Assembly (NCBI GenBank): GCA_017532485.1
Contig: JAFXJE010000170.1
Coordinates: 1 to 27,567 of the forward strand
Direction: 5' to 3'
Source of the DNA: Peptococcaceae bacterium
GTDB lineage: Bacteria; Bacillota; Peptococcia; Peptococcales; Peptococcaceae
Length of the DNA stretch: 27,567 bases
Shown here: piece after piece, positions 1 to 8,379 of the stretch
How positions within the stretch are numbered: the stretch's first letter is position 1
Layout: the number at the start of each line of letters is the position of its first letter
The notes under the pieces: generated by a model
Told to the model about the DNA's origin: nothing
Database searches by the model: none
What the model saw: the letters and a program-made list of their open reading frames with translations, nothing else
Position numbers and translations under genes: made by a program

Positions 1-287
1 ATTAATCCCCCATGAATAGCAAGTCCACCATGCCAAACAGCAATAATTTCTCCTGGATTGTGCAAATAATACGGCAAATTAAATAATACATAATAAATTC
101 TTGCCCCGATAATCGAGCAAACGGCTGTAACCATAAAAAGCGTTAAAAAATCATCTTCATCAATGCCTTCTTTTTTAGCTTTGTTGCTGCCACCGATAAT
201 ACCTATCATTAAAGCAATAGCTATTAACAAACCATACCAGCGCACCGTCACTGGTCCAATGGAAAATGCTATTGGGTCAATATTCAT
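1..287 (-). CDS. lgt: Prolipoprotein diacylglyceryl transferase (N-terminal part, runs off the left edge)
   Basis: Lgt is the inner-membrane enzyme that moves diacylglycerol from phosphatidylglycerol onto the lipobox cysteine of prolipoproteins. I read it by translating the minus strand from an ATG at 287. About 95 residues are visible, beginning MNIDPIAFSIGPVTVRWYGL. They include the first membrane segment, a GARIYYV motif and WHGGLAIHGG, which is the conserved His-Gly signature of the family. The reading frame is open to the window edge, so the C-terminal two thirds lies outside. A purine-rich ribosome site (GAGAGGGGAAG) lies about 8 nt upstream of the ATG. A lipobox-bearing substrate candidate is encoded in this window at 21491. 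Family assignment is firm; only the exact start is inferred. Confidence 0.93.
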   Translation of the reverse strand, partial: MNIDPIAFSIGPVTVRWYGLLIAIALMIGIIGGSNKAKKEGIDEDDFLTLFMVTAVCSIIGARIYYVLFNLPYYLHNPGEIIAVWHGGLAIHGGL

Positions 288-322
288 TTGCAAACTTCCC
301 CTCTCATTTTATAATCCAATTT

Positions 323-373
323 ATTTTATCACGAAACTTACCTCTTGCAAACCTTTTTCCCTCTTACTAAAAT
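323..373. promoter_or_regulatory. Divergent promoters sharing one palindromic -35 hexamer
   Basis: TTGCAA at 345-350 reads the same on both strands. On the plus strand it is followed after 17 nt by TAAAAT (368-373), placed for the YitT-family gene. On the minus strand it is followed after 16 nt by TAAAAT (plus-strand 323-328), placed for lgt. Both -10 boxes match TATAAT at 5 of 6 positions; the -35 matches 4 of 6. This is inferred from the sequence only. Confidence 0.4.
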
Positions 374-407
374 AAGATATGAGCAATGTTACATGAGGTG
401 GTCAAAA

Positions 408-1241
408 ATGAAAAAACAATTACAAGCTGGCTTAATGATTATTCTAGGCTCATTATTATATGGTTTTGGTTTCAATTATTTTATCGCTGCCAACCATTTG
501 GCAGAAGGTGGGGTCAGTGGTTTAGCGCTTTTATTTTATTATGCTACTAATTTTCCGGTATCTTATTTTATCGTTTTAGTTAACATCCCACTCTTATTGA
601 TTGGTTGGTATCTTTGGGGGCTTTCTTTTGTCGGCAAAAGTATTTTTGGAGTCGCTGCAACTGCCTTATCTATCGAGTTATGCAGTCATTTACAACTGCC
701 AGTTGATAATCTTCTATTACCTGCTTTATACGGTGGTTTAGTCACTGGCGCCGGCTTAGGTTTAATTATTCGCAATGGAGCAACTACTGGTGGTACAGAC
801 ATCATCGGTCGTATCCTCAATCAATTTTTCGGAATTAGTATGGGTCGATTTTATCTTTTATTCGATATGGGCGTCTTAATTTTAACAGCAGCTATTCACG
901 GTTTGGAAATTGCTCTCTATTCTTTAGTTACTGTTTATGTTGCCAGCAAAATTGTCGATTTAGTAATTGACGGTTTGGATGCAGCCAAGCAGGCTATCAT
1001 CATTTCACCTAAAACAAGCGAAATTTTAAACTTTATCATCAAAGATATGGAACGCGGGGCTACTGTTTTAAATGGCAGAGGAGGCTATCTCGCTAATCCA
1101 ACAGATGTTATTCTTTGTGTGGTCAGCCGTAATCAAATTTTCCGTCTAAGAAAAGGCGTTTCGGAAATTGACCCTCAAGCCTTTATCATTATCAGTAATG
1201 CTTACGAAATTTACGGCGACGGTTTTCGGGAGCACAAATAA
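408..1241 (+). CDS. YitT family membrane protein (DUF161/DUF2179)
   Basis: This is a 277-residue integral membrane protein of the YitT family, whose transported substrate or role is not established. The N-terminal half has about five hydrophobic segments with the family motifs GFNYFIAANHLAEGGVSG and RNGATTGGTDIIGR. The C-terminal 80 residues form a soluble DUF2179-type domain (GATVLNGRGGYL, then an IDPQAFIII strand). I chose the ATG at 408 over the in-frame upstream start because GAGGTGG lies 6 nt before it and because the family starts with a short basic stretch followed directly by the first membrane helix. It is divergent from lgt and followed by an AT-rich terminator-like hairpin. Family membership is secure; function is unknown. 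Confidence 0.9.
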   Translation: MKKQLQAGLMIILGSLLYGFGFNYFIAANHLAEGGVSGLALLFYYATNFPVSYFIVLVNIPLLLIGWYLWGLSFVGKSIFGVAATALSIELCSHLQLPVDNLLLPALYGGLVTGAGLGLIIRNGATTGGTDIIGRILNQFFGISMGRFYLLFDMGVLILTAAIHGLEIALYSLVTVYVASKIVDLVIDGLDAAKQAIIISPKTSEILNFIIKDMERGATVLNGRGGYLANPTDVILCVVSRNQIFRLRKGVSEIDPQAFIIISNAYEIYGDGFREHK

Positions 1242-1261
1242 AAGCAATTATAAATATCTCT

Positions 1262-1321
1262 AATAAATTTTCAATTTTATTTTGTTTTTTTAACAAAAAT
1301 AAAATTGAAAATTTATTTTTT
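1262..1321 (+). terminator. AT-rich 22-bp perfect inverted repeat, probable terminator of the YitT gene
   Basis: The arms 1262-1283 and 1296-1317 are exact reverse complements (22 bp, almost all A/T) around a 12-nt loop. The right arm runs into a T-tract. The unusual length and lack of G/C make it an atypical intrinsic terminator, but its position just downstream of the gene fits that role. Confidence 0.6.
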
Positions 1322-1425
1322 TAGGAATATAATATAATAATCTGTAAATAAACACTTGCAAAGTTTATGTTGCATTTTAATAGATTTTGAGTACTTGCTT
1401 TCGGGAATTATTTAAGGGGGATATT

Positions 1426-2046
1426 ATGATAGGTTATTATAATTATACCGTTATTTTAACATATATAGGGATGCTTTCAGGTTTTGCCGGCATCAATTAT
1501 ATTTGGCACGGCGATTTAAAAATGGCTTTAATCTGCCTATTATTTTGTGGTGTCTGTGATATGTTTGACGGAAAAATTGCTTCCACTATGGAGCGTACTA
1601 GACAGGAAAAGCGTTTTGGCGTCCAGATTGACTCTTTGAGTGATTTGATTTGTTTTGGTGTCCTGCCTTCTTTAATTGTCCTGCAATGTGCCGAAGGTGG
1701 TTTCTTAGCACTGCTCATTTCTGCCTTATATTTGTTATGTGCTTTAATTCGTTTAGCTTGGTTCAATGTTGATGAGGAAGAACGCCAAATGCTGGAAGAC
1801 AGCAGTCGCGAGACTTATTTAGGCTTACCTGTAACCACTTCCGCTTTAATTATCCCATTTATCGTGGGATTAGGTTCTCTTTTCAGTTTACCTTTAAGCA
1901 GAATTTCCCCATTTGTTTTATTAAGTATGGCTATTGCCTTTTTAACTCCTTTCTCTTTAAAGAAACCAGGTAATAAGGGTAAGGTTTTCTTGGTAGCCTG
2001 TGGGATGGTGGTTTTCACCATTGTCTTTTTGGGGGTAATTAGATGA
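1426..2046 (+). CDS. pssA: CDP-diacylglycerol-serine O-phosphatidyltransferase
   Basis: This membrane enzyme condenses CDP-diacylglycerol with L-serine to give phosphatidylserine, the first step toward phosphatidylethanolamine. The 206-residue product carries the CDP-alcohol phosphotransferase signature: D-M-F-D-G-K-I-A-S at about residues 43-51, then FG-x3-D-x3-D (FGVQIDSLSD) about 14 residues later. Several hydrophobic helices follow. The canonical AR after DG is AS here, as in some Gram-positive PssA proteins. The ATG at 1426 is chosen because AAGGGGG lies 5 nt upstream; an in-frame TTG at 1387 has no such site. Its stop overlaps the psd start by 4 nt (ATGA), indicating translational coupling. 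The psd neighbour supports serine as the acceptor alcohol. Confidence 0.9.
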   Translation: MIGYYNYTVILTYIGMLSGFAGINYIWHGDLKMALICLLFCGVCDMFDGKIASTMERTRQEKRFGVQIDSLSDLICFGVLPSLIVLQCAEGGFLALLISALYLLCALIRLAWFNVDEEERQMLEDSSRETYLGLPVTTSALIIPFIVGLGSLFSLPLSRISPFVLLSMAIAFLTPFSLKKPGNKGKVFLVACGMVVFTIVFLGVIR

Positions 2047-2861
2047 GTAAATCTTTTAGTGCTGTAGATTTCGCTTACGGAACAGTTGTCGGTCGCTGCA
2101 TTTTGAAAATAATTATGGCTCTCCATTTAGACCGTATCGCTGTTCGCTTTCTTTGGTCTTCTTGGTCTAAACCATTAGTTAGTTGGTACATTAAGAAGAA
2201 TAATATTATTTTAACTCCAGAAGAAGATAAGCCTTACTCCTCCTTTCGTGATTTTTTTGTTCGCACAAGAAAGCCGTTTGAAGTTGATTTAACTCCAGAA
2301 CATTTAATCAGTCCTTGTGATAGTTTGTTAAGTGCTTTTCCAATAGACGAACATAGTCGCTTTGCTATCAAAAGTTCAACCTATCAACTTAAGGATTTTT
2401 TACAAGATGAATCATTAGCTAAAAATTATCATAATGGTACTTGTTTAATTTTCCGTCTTTGTGCCTCTGATTATCACCATTATAGCTACATTGATAATGG
2501 CGTGCAGGGCGAAAATCATCATATTTCCGGTGTTCTTCACAGCGTACAGCCAATCGCCTGTGAAAAATACCCTGTTTATGTCTTGAACAAAAGATGTTGG
2601 TGCCTCTTGGAAACAGAGAATTTTGGTCCTGTCGTCCAATGTGAAATAGGAGCTTTGGTAGTCGGTGGTATTACCAATCTCAAAGAAAAGGGCAATTTTC
2701 GCAAAGGTGAAGAAAAAGGCAATTTTGAATTAGCTGGCTCAACTATTGTTTTGCTTTTTGAAAAAGATAAAATTGAATTGAAGCCGGAATTACAAGAAAA
2801 ACTTAAAGATGGTCAAGAAGTTCGCATCCTTCAAGGTGAATGGATTGGAATGGCGAAATAA
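2043..2861 (+). CDS. psd: Phosphatidylserine decarboxylase proenzyme
   Basis: Psd decarboxylates phosphatidylserine to phosphatidylethanolamine. It is made as a proenzyme that cleaves itself to generate a pyruvoyl group from serine. In this 272-residue protein the cleavage motif is A231-G-S233-T (usual form LGST), so the Gly-Ser scissile pair is intact. Other conserved elements are SPCDS near residue 91 (catalytic Asp), DYHHYSYID at 143-151 (His pair) and the downstream PVYVLNKR segment. It is translationally coupled to pssA by a 4-nt overlap, so the two form a complete PE-synthesis pair. The Leu-to-Ala change in the cleavage motif is the only oddity and should not prevent maturation. Confidence 0.93.
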   Translation: MSKSFSAVDFAYGTVVGRCILKIIMALHLDRIAVRFLWSSWSKPLVSWYIKKNNIILTPEEDKPYSSFRDFFVRTRKPFEVDLTPEHLISPCDSLLSAFPIDEHSRFAIKSSTYQLKDFLQDESLAKNYHNGTCLIFRLCASDYHHYSYIDNGVQGENHHISGVLHSVQPIACEKYPVYVLNKRCWCLLETENFGPVVQCEIGALVVGGITNLKEKGNFRKGEEKGNFELAGSTIVLLFEKDKIELKPELQEKLKDGQEVRILQGEWIGMAK

Positions 2862-2869
2862 TAATTTTA

Positions 2870-2902
2870 AGGGGGTAGTTTCCAAACAAGAAACTACCCC
2901 CT
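2870..2902. terminator. Hairpin between convergent psd and uvrA
   Basis: AGGGGGTAGTTT (2870-2881) pairs perfectly with AAACTACCCCCT (2891-2902) around a 9-nt loop. It lies 8 nt past psd and 21 nt past the uvrA stop. Flanking A/T on both sides suggests it can end transcription from either direction. Confidence 0.8.
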
Positions 2903-2923
2903 ATTTAATGTGAATATGAAATT

Positions 2924-5761
2924 TTACAACAATTTTTTCAAGAATTGTCCTGTATAGGAGCGTGGTTCTTGACAAATTTGTTCAGGCGTGCCAGCTGCGA
3001 TAACTTCACCACCACCACTGCCGCCTTCTGGTCCCAAGTCGATAATGTAGTCGGCTGACTTAATAACATCAAGGTTATGCTCGATAACTAAGACACTGTC
3101 GCCCTCGGCTACTAAACGATTTAAAACCTCCAATAATTTATGAATATCGGCAATGTGCAAACCTGTAGTTGGCTCGTCCAAAATATAGATGGTCTTGCCA
3201 GTACTTCTTTTTGATAATTCTGCTGCTAGTTTTACCCGTTGCGCTTCCCCACCTGATAAAGTTGTCGCCGATTGTCCCAATTTAATATAACCTAAGCCGA
3301 CATCTTGCAGCACTTTGGCTTTACGATAAATTTTCGGATGGTTGGCAAAAAACTCTATAGCCTCATCAACAGTCATATCTAAAACATCAGCAATATTTTT
3401 GCCTTTGTAACGCACTTCTAAAGTTTCCCTGTTGTAGCGTTTACCTTTGCAGACTTCGCAAGGTACATACACATCAGATAAAAAGTGCATTTCAATTTTG
3501 ATAATTCCATCACCAGAGCACGCCTCACAACGCCCTCCTTTAACATTAAAGCTAAATCTGCCTGCTTTGTAAGAACGCATTTTAGCATCTGGTGTTTGGG
3601 CAAATAATTCACGGATACCATCAAACATACCCGTATAAGTAGCAGGATTGGAACGAGGCGTACGCCCAATCGGGGACTGGTCAATTTCAATAACTTTGTC
3701 AATTTGTTCTAAGCCTTCAATTTTTTTATGCTTACCAGGGCGAACTTTAGTATTTTTATTTAATTCACGATATAAGGCTTTGTAAAATATTTCGTTAATT
3801 AAGGTACTTTTCCCTGAGCCAGATACCCCAGTAATACAAGTAAAGACACCTAAAGGTATTTTGACATCAATGTTTTTCAAATTATTTTCTGCTGCGCCTT
3901 TAATCGTAATCCACTTATCTTTAGCCACTTTCCTGCGTACAGCTGGTACTTCAATTTTTTTAGCACCAGAAAGGTATTGACCAGTAATAGACTCAGGACA
4001 AGCCTTAATTTCATCTAAGGTTCCGGCAGCGATAATCTGACCGCCGTTGGCACCTGCCCCCGGCCCAATGTCAACAATAAAATCTGCCGCATACATAGTG
4101 TCTTCATCATGCTCAACAATAATTAAAGTATTACCTAAATCACGTAAATTTTCCAAAGAAGCTATTAGGCGTGCGTTATCGCGTTGATGCAGACCGATAC
4201 TTGGCTCGTCCAAAATGTATAAAACACCCATTAAGCCAGAGCCGATTTGAGTAGCCAAACGAATACGCTGGGCTTCACCACCTGATAAAGTACCTGCCGC
4301 TCTACTTAAAGTCAAATAATCTAAACCTACATTCAAAAGAAACGCTAAACGAGCTTCGATTTCTTTTAAAATTTGCTGACCGATTAAGCGCTGACGTTCA
4401 GTCAGGTCAATACTGCTAAAGAAAGCATGAGCCTCTCTGATAGTCATATCGGTAACTTGGTCGATACTTTTACCTGCTACTTTGATAGCCAGTACTTCCG
4501 GTTTTAAGCGTTTACCTTTGCAGACAGAGCAGCTTACTTCACTCATGTAGCGTTCCAAATCTTCACGCGACATATCAGAACTGGTTTCCCGATAGCGACG
4601 GGCAATATTCGGTACAACACCTTCATAATGAGCAGTATGAGTTTTTTCTTCTTTAAATAAATTAGTATAGTTAAATTTAATCAGCTGGTCAGGTGCACCG
4701 TATAAAATCAAATTTTTTTCTGCATCGCTCAAATCCTGCCAAGGTGTGTCCAAATCAATGTTATTTTTTTCGGCAATGCCTTTGAGCAGTTGTTGGTAAT
4801 AATTGCTGATACTGCCAGCCCGACACCAAGCGGCAATCGCCCCTTGATTGATGGATAAGCTATGGTCGGGAATAACCATGCTCAAATCTACTTCCATTTT
4901 GCTGCCTAAACCGTCACATTCAGGGCAAGCACCGTAAGGATTGTTGAAGGAAAACATCCGAGGATTAATTTCGCCAACACTAATTCCACAATCAATACAA
5001 GCAAAATTGGTACTAAAGGTCAGTAATTCATCGTCCACTACTTCCACATAAACAATACCTTCTGCCATATTCAAAGCAGTTTCCAGCGAATCAGCCAAAC
5101 GGCTTTCCATGCCTTCTTTAACAACTACTCTATCTACTACTACTTCAATGTTATGTTTTTTATTTTTCTCCAGCTTGATATCTTCCTCTAGCTCACGCAA
5201 TTCACCATCCACGCGAACACGCACAAAGCCGTCGCGTTTTAAATCGGCAAATGTTTTTTGAAATTCACCCTTACGACCACGCACAATTGGAGCTAAAATA
5301 ATCATTTTTGTCCGTTCCGGATATGTTACTAAACGGTCAACAATCTGCTCTACCGTCTGCTGACTGATTTCCTTACCACATTTAGGACAATGTGGTACCC
5401 CAATACGCGCAAACAATAAACGCAGGTAGTCATAAATTTCCGTTACTGTCCCTACAGTCGAACGTGGATTACGGCTAGTTGTCTTTTGGTCAATAGAAAT
5501 AGCCGGTGATAAACCTTCGATATAATCTACTTCCGGCTTATCCATTTGCCCTAAGAACATACGAGCATAAGAAGATAAAGACTCCATATATCTCCGTTGA
5601 CCTTCAGCATAAATCGTATCAAAAGCCAAAGAAGATTTACCAGAGCCACTTAGCCCCGTCATAACGACCATCTTGTCACGTGGTATTTCCAAATCGATAT
5701 TTTTCAAATTGTGGACGCGTGCGCCTTGAATACGAATACTATTCTTGTTCAATTTCGTCAC
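2924..5761 (-). CDS. uvrA: UvrABC excinuclease subunit A
   Basis: UvrA is the ABC-type damage-recognition ATPase of nucleotide excision repair; as a dimer it loads UvrB at lesions. The 945-residue product has the full architecture. Walker A1 is GLSGSGKS (36-43). The Zn-binding cysteines include C255/C258/C279/C282 and C745/C748/C768/C771, with a further CPKC at 125-128. There are two ABC signatures LSGGE (492-496, 835-839), Walker B LDEP at 517-520 and a second Walker A GVSGSGKS (645-652). The start is a GTG at 5761, one nucleotide after the uvrB stop; it aligns with the usual UvrA N-terminus. It is the last gene of the ECF-uvrB-uvrA operon and ends at the hairpin shared with psd. Confidence 0.98.
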   Translation of the reverse strand: MTKLNKNSIRIQGARVHNLKNIDLEIPRDKMVVMTGLSGSGKSSLAFDTIYAEGQRRYMESLSSYARMFLGQMDKPEVDYIEGLSPAISIDQKTTSRNPRSTVGTVTEIYDYLRLLFARIGVPHCPKCGKEISQQTVEQIVDRLVTYPERTKMIILAPIVRGRKGEFQKTFADLKRDGFVRVRVDGELRELEEDIKLEKNKKHNIEVVVDRVVVKEGMESRLADSLETALNMAEGIVYVEVVDDELLTFSTNFACIDCGISVGEINPRMFSFNNPYGACPECDGLGSKMEVDLSMVIPDHSLSINQGAIAAWCRAGSISNYYQQLLKGIAEKNNIDLDTPWQDLSDAEKNLILYGAPDQLIKFNYTNLFKEEKTHTAHYEGVVPNIARRYRETSSDMSREDLERYMSEVSCSVCKGKRLKPEVLAIKVAGKSIDQVTDMTIREAHAFFSSIDLTERQRLIGQQILKEIEARLAFLLNVGLDYLTLSRAAGTLSGGEAQRIRLATQIGSGLMGVLYILDEPSIGLHQRDNARLIASLENLRDLGNTLIIVEHDEDTMYAADFIVDIGPGAGANGGQIIAAGTLDEIKACPESITGQYLSGAKKIEVPAVRRKVAKDKWITIKGAAENNLKNIDVKIPLGVFTCITGVSGSGKSTLINEIFYKALYRELNKNTKVRPGKHKKIEGLEQIDKVIEIDQSPIGRTPRSNPATYTGMFDGIRELFAQTPDAKMRSYKAGRFSFNVKGGRCEACSGDGIIKIEMHFLSDVYVPCEVCKGKRYNRETLEVRYKGKNIADVLDMTVDEAIEFFANHPKIYRKAKVLQDVGLGYIKLGQSATTLSGGEAQRVKLAAELSKRSTGKTIYILDEPTTGLHIADIHKLLEVLNRLVAEGDSVLVIEHNLDVIKSADYIIDLGPEGGSGGGEVIAAGTPEQICQEPRSYTGQFLKKLL

Positions 5762-5762
5762 C

Positions 5763-7733
5763 CTACATTTCTTTTTTCAGTTCTAAAATTTCATCACGCA
5801 ATTGAGCAGCTTTTTCAAATTCTAATTGTTTTGCTGCTTCTTTCATAGTTTTTTCCAACATCTTAATCCGTTTTTCGCGTTCTGCTTTACTTAAAACAGG
5901 GCGTTCAGAACGATAATCAGCAATTTCTTCTGCCACCATAGTCGCTTCGATAACATCACGAATATTTTTGACGATAGTTTGCGGTGTAATATTATTTTCT
6001 TCATTATATGCCATTTGGACAGCACGGCGACGTTCTGTTTCGTCAATGGCTTTTTTCATAGAACCTGTCAGCACATCACCATACATGATAACTTTCCCCT
6101 CAGCATTACGTGCTGCACGCCCAATGGTTTGAATTAACGAGGTTTCTGAACGCAGGAATCCTTCTTTATCTGCATCTAAAATAGCTACTAAAGATACTTC
6201 TGGTAAGTCTAAACCTTCACGCAAGAGGTTAATCCCGACTAAAACATCAAAGACACCCATGCGTAAGTCACGCAAAATTTCCATTCTCTCGATAGTTTTA
6301 ATCTCCGAATGTAAATAACGCACCCTAATTCCTGCCATACGCATATAATCAGTCAAATCTTCCGCCATTTTTTTCGTCAAAGTAGTAACTAAAACTCTCT
6401 GCTCTTTAGCCACCCGAAGACGAATTTCCTCCAGTAAATCGTCAATCTGTCCTTGAACAGGCCGCACTTCTACTGCTGGGTCAACCAAACCCGTCGGTCT
6501 AATCAACTGTTCTACTACTTGGCGTGAGTGTTCTAATTCATATTTACCCGGAGTTGCACTAACATAAACAGTTTGCCCTGTTTTTGCTTCAAATTCATCA
6601 AAACGCAAAGGACGATTATCTAAAGCTGACGGCAAACGGAAACCGTAATTGACTAAATTTTCTTTGCGCGAACGGTCACCTGCATACATACCACCGATTT
6701 GCGAAACGGTAACATGGGACTCATCAATGAAGACTAGGAAGTCTTCCGGAAAGAAATCCAACAAGCTATTCGGAGTTGAGCCTTCTGCTCTGCCCGATAA
6801 AGGACGGGAATAATTCTCGACGCCACTACAAAAACCAACCTCACGCAGCATTTCCATATCGTAGCGTGTTCTTTGCTCGATGCGTTGAGCTTCCAGCAGC
6901 TTGTTTTCCCCTTTAAAATAAGCAATACGTTCTTCCAACTCTTCTTCTATCGCATTAATCGCTGTTTCCATATATTCGGGGTCAGTAGCATAATGCGTAT
7001 TCGGATAAATGCTGACATGATTGCGTATACCTAAAGTTTCTCCTGTCAAAACATCTATCTCTGATATTTTATCTACTTCATCACCAAAAAGCTCTATTCT
7101 AATAGCACGTTCACTAATCCCTGCCGGCCAGACTTCTACACTGTCTCCACGCACCCGAAAAGTACCGCGCTTAAAATTAACATCATTGCGTTCATACTGA
7201 ATATCTACCAGCTTACGCAAAATGTCCTCTCTTTCTAAAGTAGCACCTAATCTGACCGAAAGTGTTTGCTCACGATATGTTTCCGGTGAGCCTAAACCAT
7301 AAATACAGGAAACACTCGCCACAATAATGACATCACGGCGTTCTAATAAAGCCGCCGTAGCCGAGTGACGCAGTTTTTCTATTTCTTCATTAATTTGCGC
7401 ATCTTTTTCAATATAAGTATCAGTATGAGCTAAATAAGCTTCCGGCTGATAATAATCATAGTAGGATACGAAATATTCGACAGCATTCTCCGGAAAAAAT
7501 TCTTTAAATTCACTGTATAATTGAGCTGCCAAAGTTTTATTATGCGCAATTATCAATGCAGGACGATTAGCCTCGGCGATAATATTTGCCATAGTAAAGG
7601 TTTTACCCGAACCAGTTACCCCCAATAAAATCTGCTTAGGATAACCCTTATCCAGACCTTCAACCAACTGCTCAATCGCTTTCGGCTGGTCACCCGTCGG
7701 CTTATATTCAGAATGTAAGATAAATTTATCCAT
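5763..7733 (-). CDS. uvrB: UvrABC excinuclease subunit B
   Basis: UvrB is the helicase-like subunit that verifies damage and recruits UvrC for incision. The 656-residue product shows Walker A GVTGSGKT (38-45), the damage-probing beta-hairpin region YYDYYQPEAY (91-100), a DEAD-type IDESH, helicase motifs (VGINLLREGLDLPEV, QTIGRAARN) and a C-terminal UVR coiled coil (last ~35 residues, LEFEKAAQLRDEI). The start ATG at 7733 follows AAAGGTTGG. It overlaps the stop of the upstream ECF gene by one base (TAATG), and its TAG stop is one base before the uvrA GTG. No uvrC is present in the window. Confidence 0.98.
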   Translation of the reverse strand: MDKFILHSEYKPTGDQPKAIEQLVEGLDKGYPKQILLGVTGSGKTFTMANIIAEANRPALIIAHNKTLAAQLYSEFKEFFPENAVEYFVSYYDYYQPEAYLAHTDTYIEKDAQINEEIEKLRHSATAALLERRDVIIVASVSCIYGLGSPETYREQTLSVRLGATLEREDILRKLVDIQYERNDVNFKRGTFRVRGDSVEVWPAGISERAIRIELFGDEVDKISEIDVLTGETLGIRNHVSIYPNTHYATDPEYMETAINAIEEELEERIAYFKGENKLLEAQRIEQRTRYDMEMLREVGFCSGVENYSRPLSGRAEGSTPNSLLDFFPEDFLVFIDESHVTVSQIGGMYAGDRSRKENLVNYGFRLPSALDNRPLRFDEFEAKTGQTVYVSATPGKYELEHSRQVVEQLIRPTGLVDPAVEVRPVQGQIDDLLEEIRLRVAKEQRVLVTTLTKKMAEDLTDYMRMAGIRVRYLHSEIKTIERMEILRDLRMGVFDVLVGINLLREGLDLPEVSLVAILDADKEGFLRSETSLIQTIGRAARNAEGKVIMYGDVLTGSMKKAIDETERRRAVQMAYNEENNITPQTIVKNIRDVIEATMVAEEIADYRSERPVLSKAEREKRIKMLEKTMKEAAKQLEFEKAAQLRDEILELKKEM

Positions 7734-8221
7734 TATTTACCAACCTTTAACATTTTGCTCAACAGCAAGGCTATAATTATGCCGGCAACACCTTGTACGG
7801 CGTTGGCAGGAATATTAACGAGTGATGGAATAAAACCATAAAGAAATCCTTCAAAAATATAATAACCAAAAATCATCAAAAGTTCAGCTGCAACAGCACC
7901 TAATATTTTGGTTGGCATATCGCCAAATCTAGCTTTTAAATTTCGATAAGAATAACAAACAATAAGTGCCATTGTAGCTTTAATCAGAAAAGTAGCAGGT
8001 GCATATACTACATAACCGGAAAATATATCAGCAAGAGCCGAGCCTACACCTGCTGCCAAAAAAGCATAATGCGGTGACAAGAGCCAGCCGCAAAGCAGAA
8101 CAATGCAATCACCTAAATTAATATAACCATTAAGTGGAGATGGTATTTTTATAACCATAGTTGCCACACAGCAAAGAGCTGCCAGCATGGCCGCCATTAC
8201 CATTTTTCTTGTTGTTGTCAT
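7733..8221 (-). CDS. ECF transporter S component (substrate unknown)
   Basis: This is a 162-residue, very hydrophobic protein with about five to six membrane helices. It resembles the substrate-binding S components of energy-coupling-factor transporters: short basic N-terminus, KIPSPLNGYINLGDCIVLL, then LSPHYAFLAAGVGSALADIF and APATFLIKATMAL. S components bind a vitamin or similar small molecule and need a shared EcfA/A'/T module, which is not in the window. The ATG at 8221 is chosen because GGGAGGA lies 6 nt before it; the in-frame start 11 codons upstream lacks a site. It is the first gene of the LexA-boxed uvrBA operon and overlaps uvrB by one base. The substrate cannot be told from the sequence. 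Confidence 0.8.
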   Translation of the reverse strand: MTTTRKMVMAAMLAALCCVATMVIKIPSPLNGYINLGDCIVLLCGWLLSPHYAFLAAGVGSALADIFSGYVVYAPATFLIKATMALIVCYSYRNLKARFGDMPTKILGAVAAELLMIFGYYIFEGFLYGFIPSLVNIPANAVQGVAGIIIALLLSKMLKVGK

Positions 8222-8265
8222 AAATATTCCTCCCAAAAATATATTTACTTTCACTATTCACTTTT

Positions 8266-8294
8266 AGTATAACACTAATTATTTTAAATGTACA
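8266..8294 (-). promoter_or_regulatory. Promoter of the ECF-uvrB-uvrA operon
   Basis: On the minus strand TGTACA (8294-8289) and TATACT (8271-8266) are separated by 17 nt, 45 nt upstream of the ATG at 8221. The -10 matches TATAAT at 5 of 6 positions and the spacing is ideal. Confidence 0.6.
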
Positions 8295-8303
8295 GAAAAT
8301 ATG

Positions 8304-8317
8304 CGAACTTTTGTTCC
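8304..8317. promoter_or_regulatory. LexA (DinR) operator
   Basis: CGAAC-TTTT-GTTCC matches the Firmicute LexA operator core GAAC-N4-GTTC exactly, with the flanking C and C also fitting the consensus. It ends 10 nt upstream of the -35 of the ECF-uvrB-uvrA promoter. uvrBA is a classical SOS operon in Bacillus, so LexA repression is the natural reading. The site is seen; regulation is inferred. Confidence 0.75.
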
Positions 8318-8331
8318 CTTTGTAATTCAAA

Positions 8332-8364
8332 ACAGCCTCTCGATAAAAATCGTCGACAGGCTGT
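8332..8364 (-). terminator. Terminator of the LTA-synthase-like / GH26 operon
   Basis: Arms 8332-8338 (ACAGCCT) and 8358-8364 (AGGCTGT) pair, with an inner CGAT/ATCG stem. On the minus strand the hairpin is followed by TTTTG. It lies 15 nt past the GH26 stop. Confidence 0.65.
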
Positions 8365-8379
8365 CTTGCTAATATTTTC

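Noticed and set aside
163..375. 70-residue plus-strand ORF at the left edge
   Set aside because: It is antisense to lgt, which has clear motifs on the minus strand.
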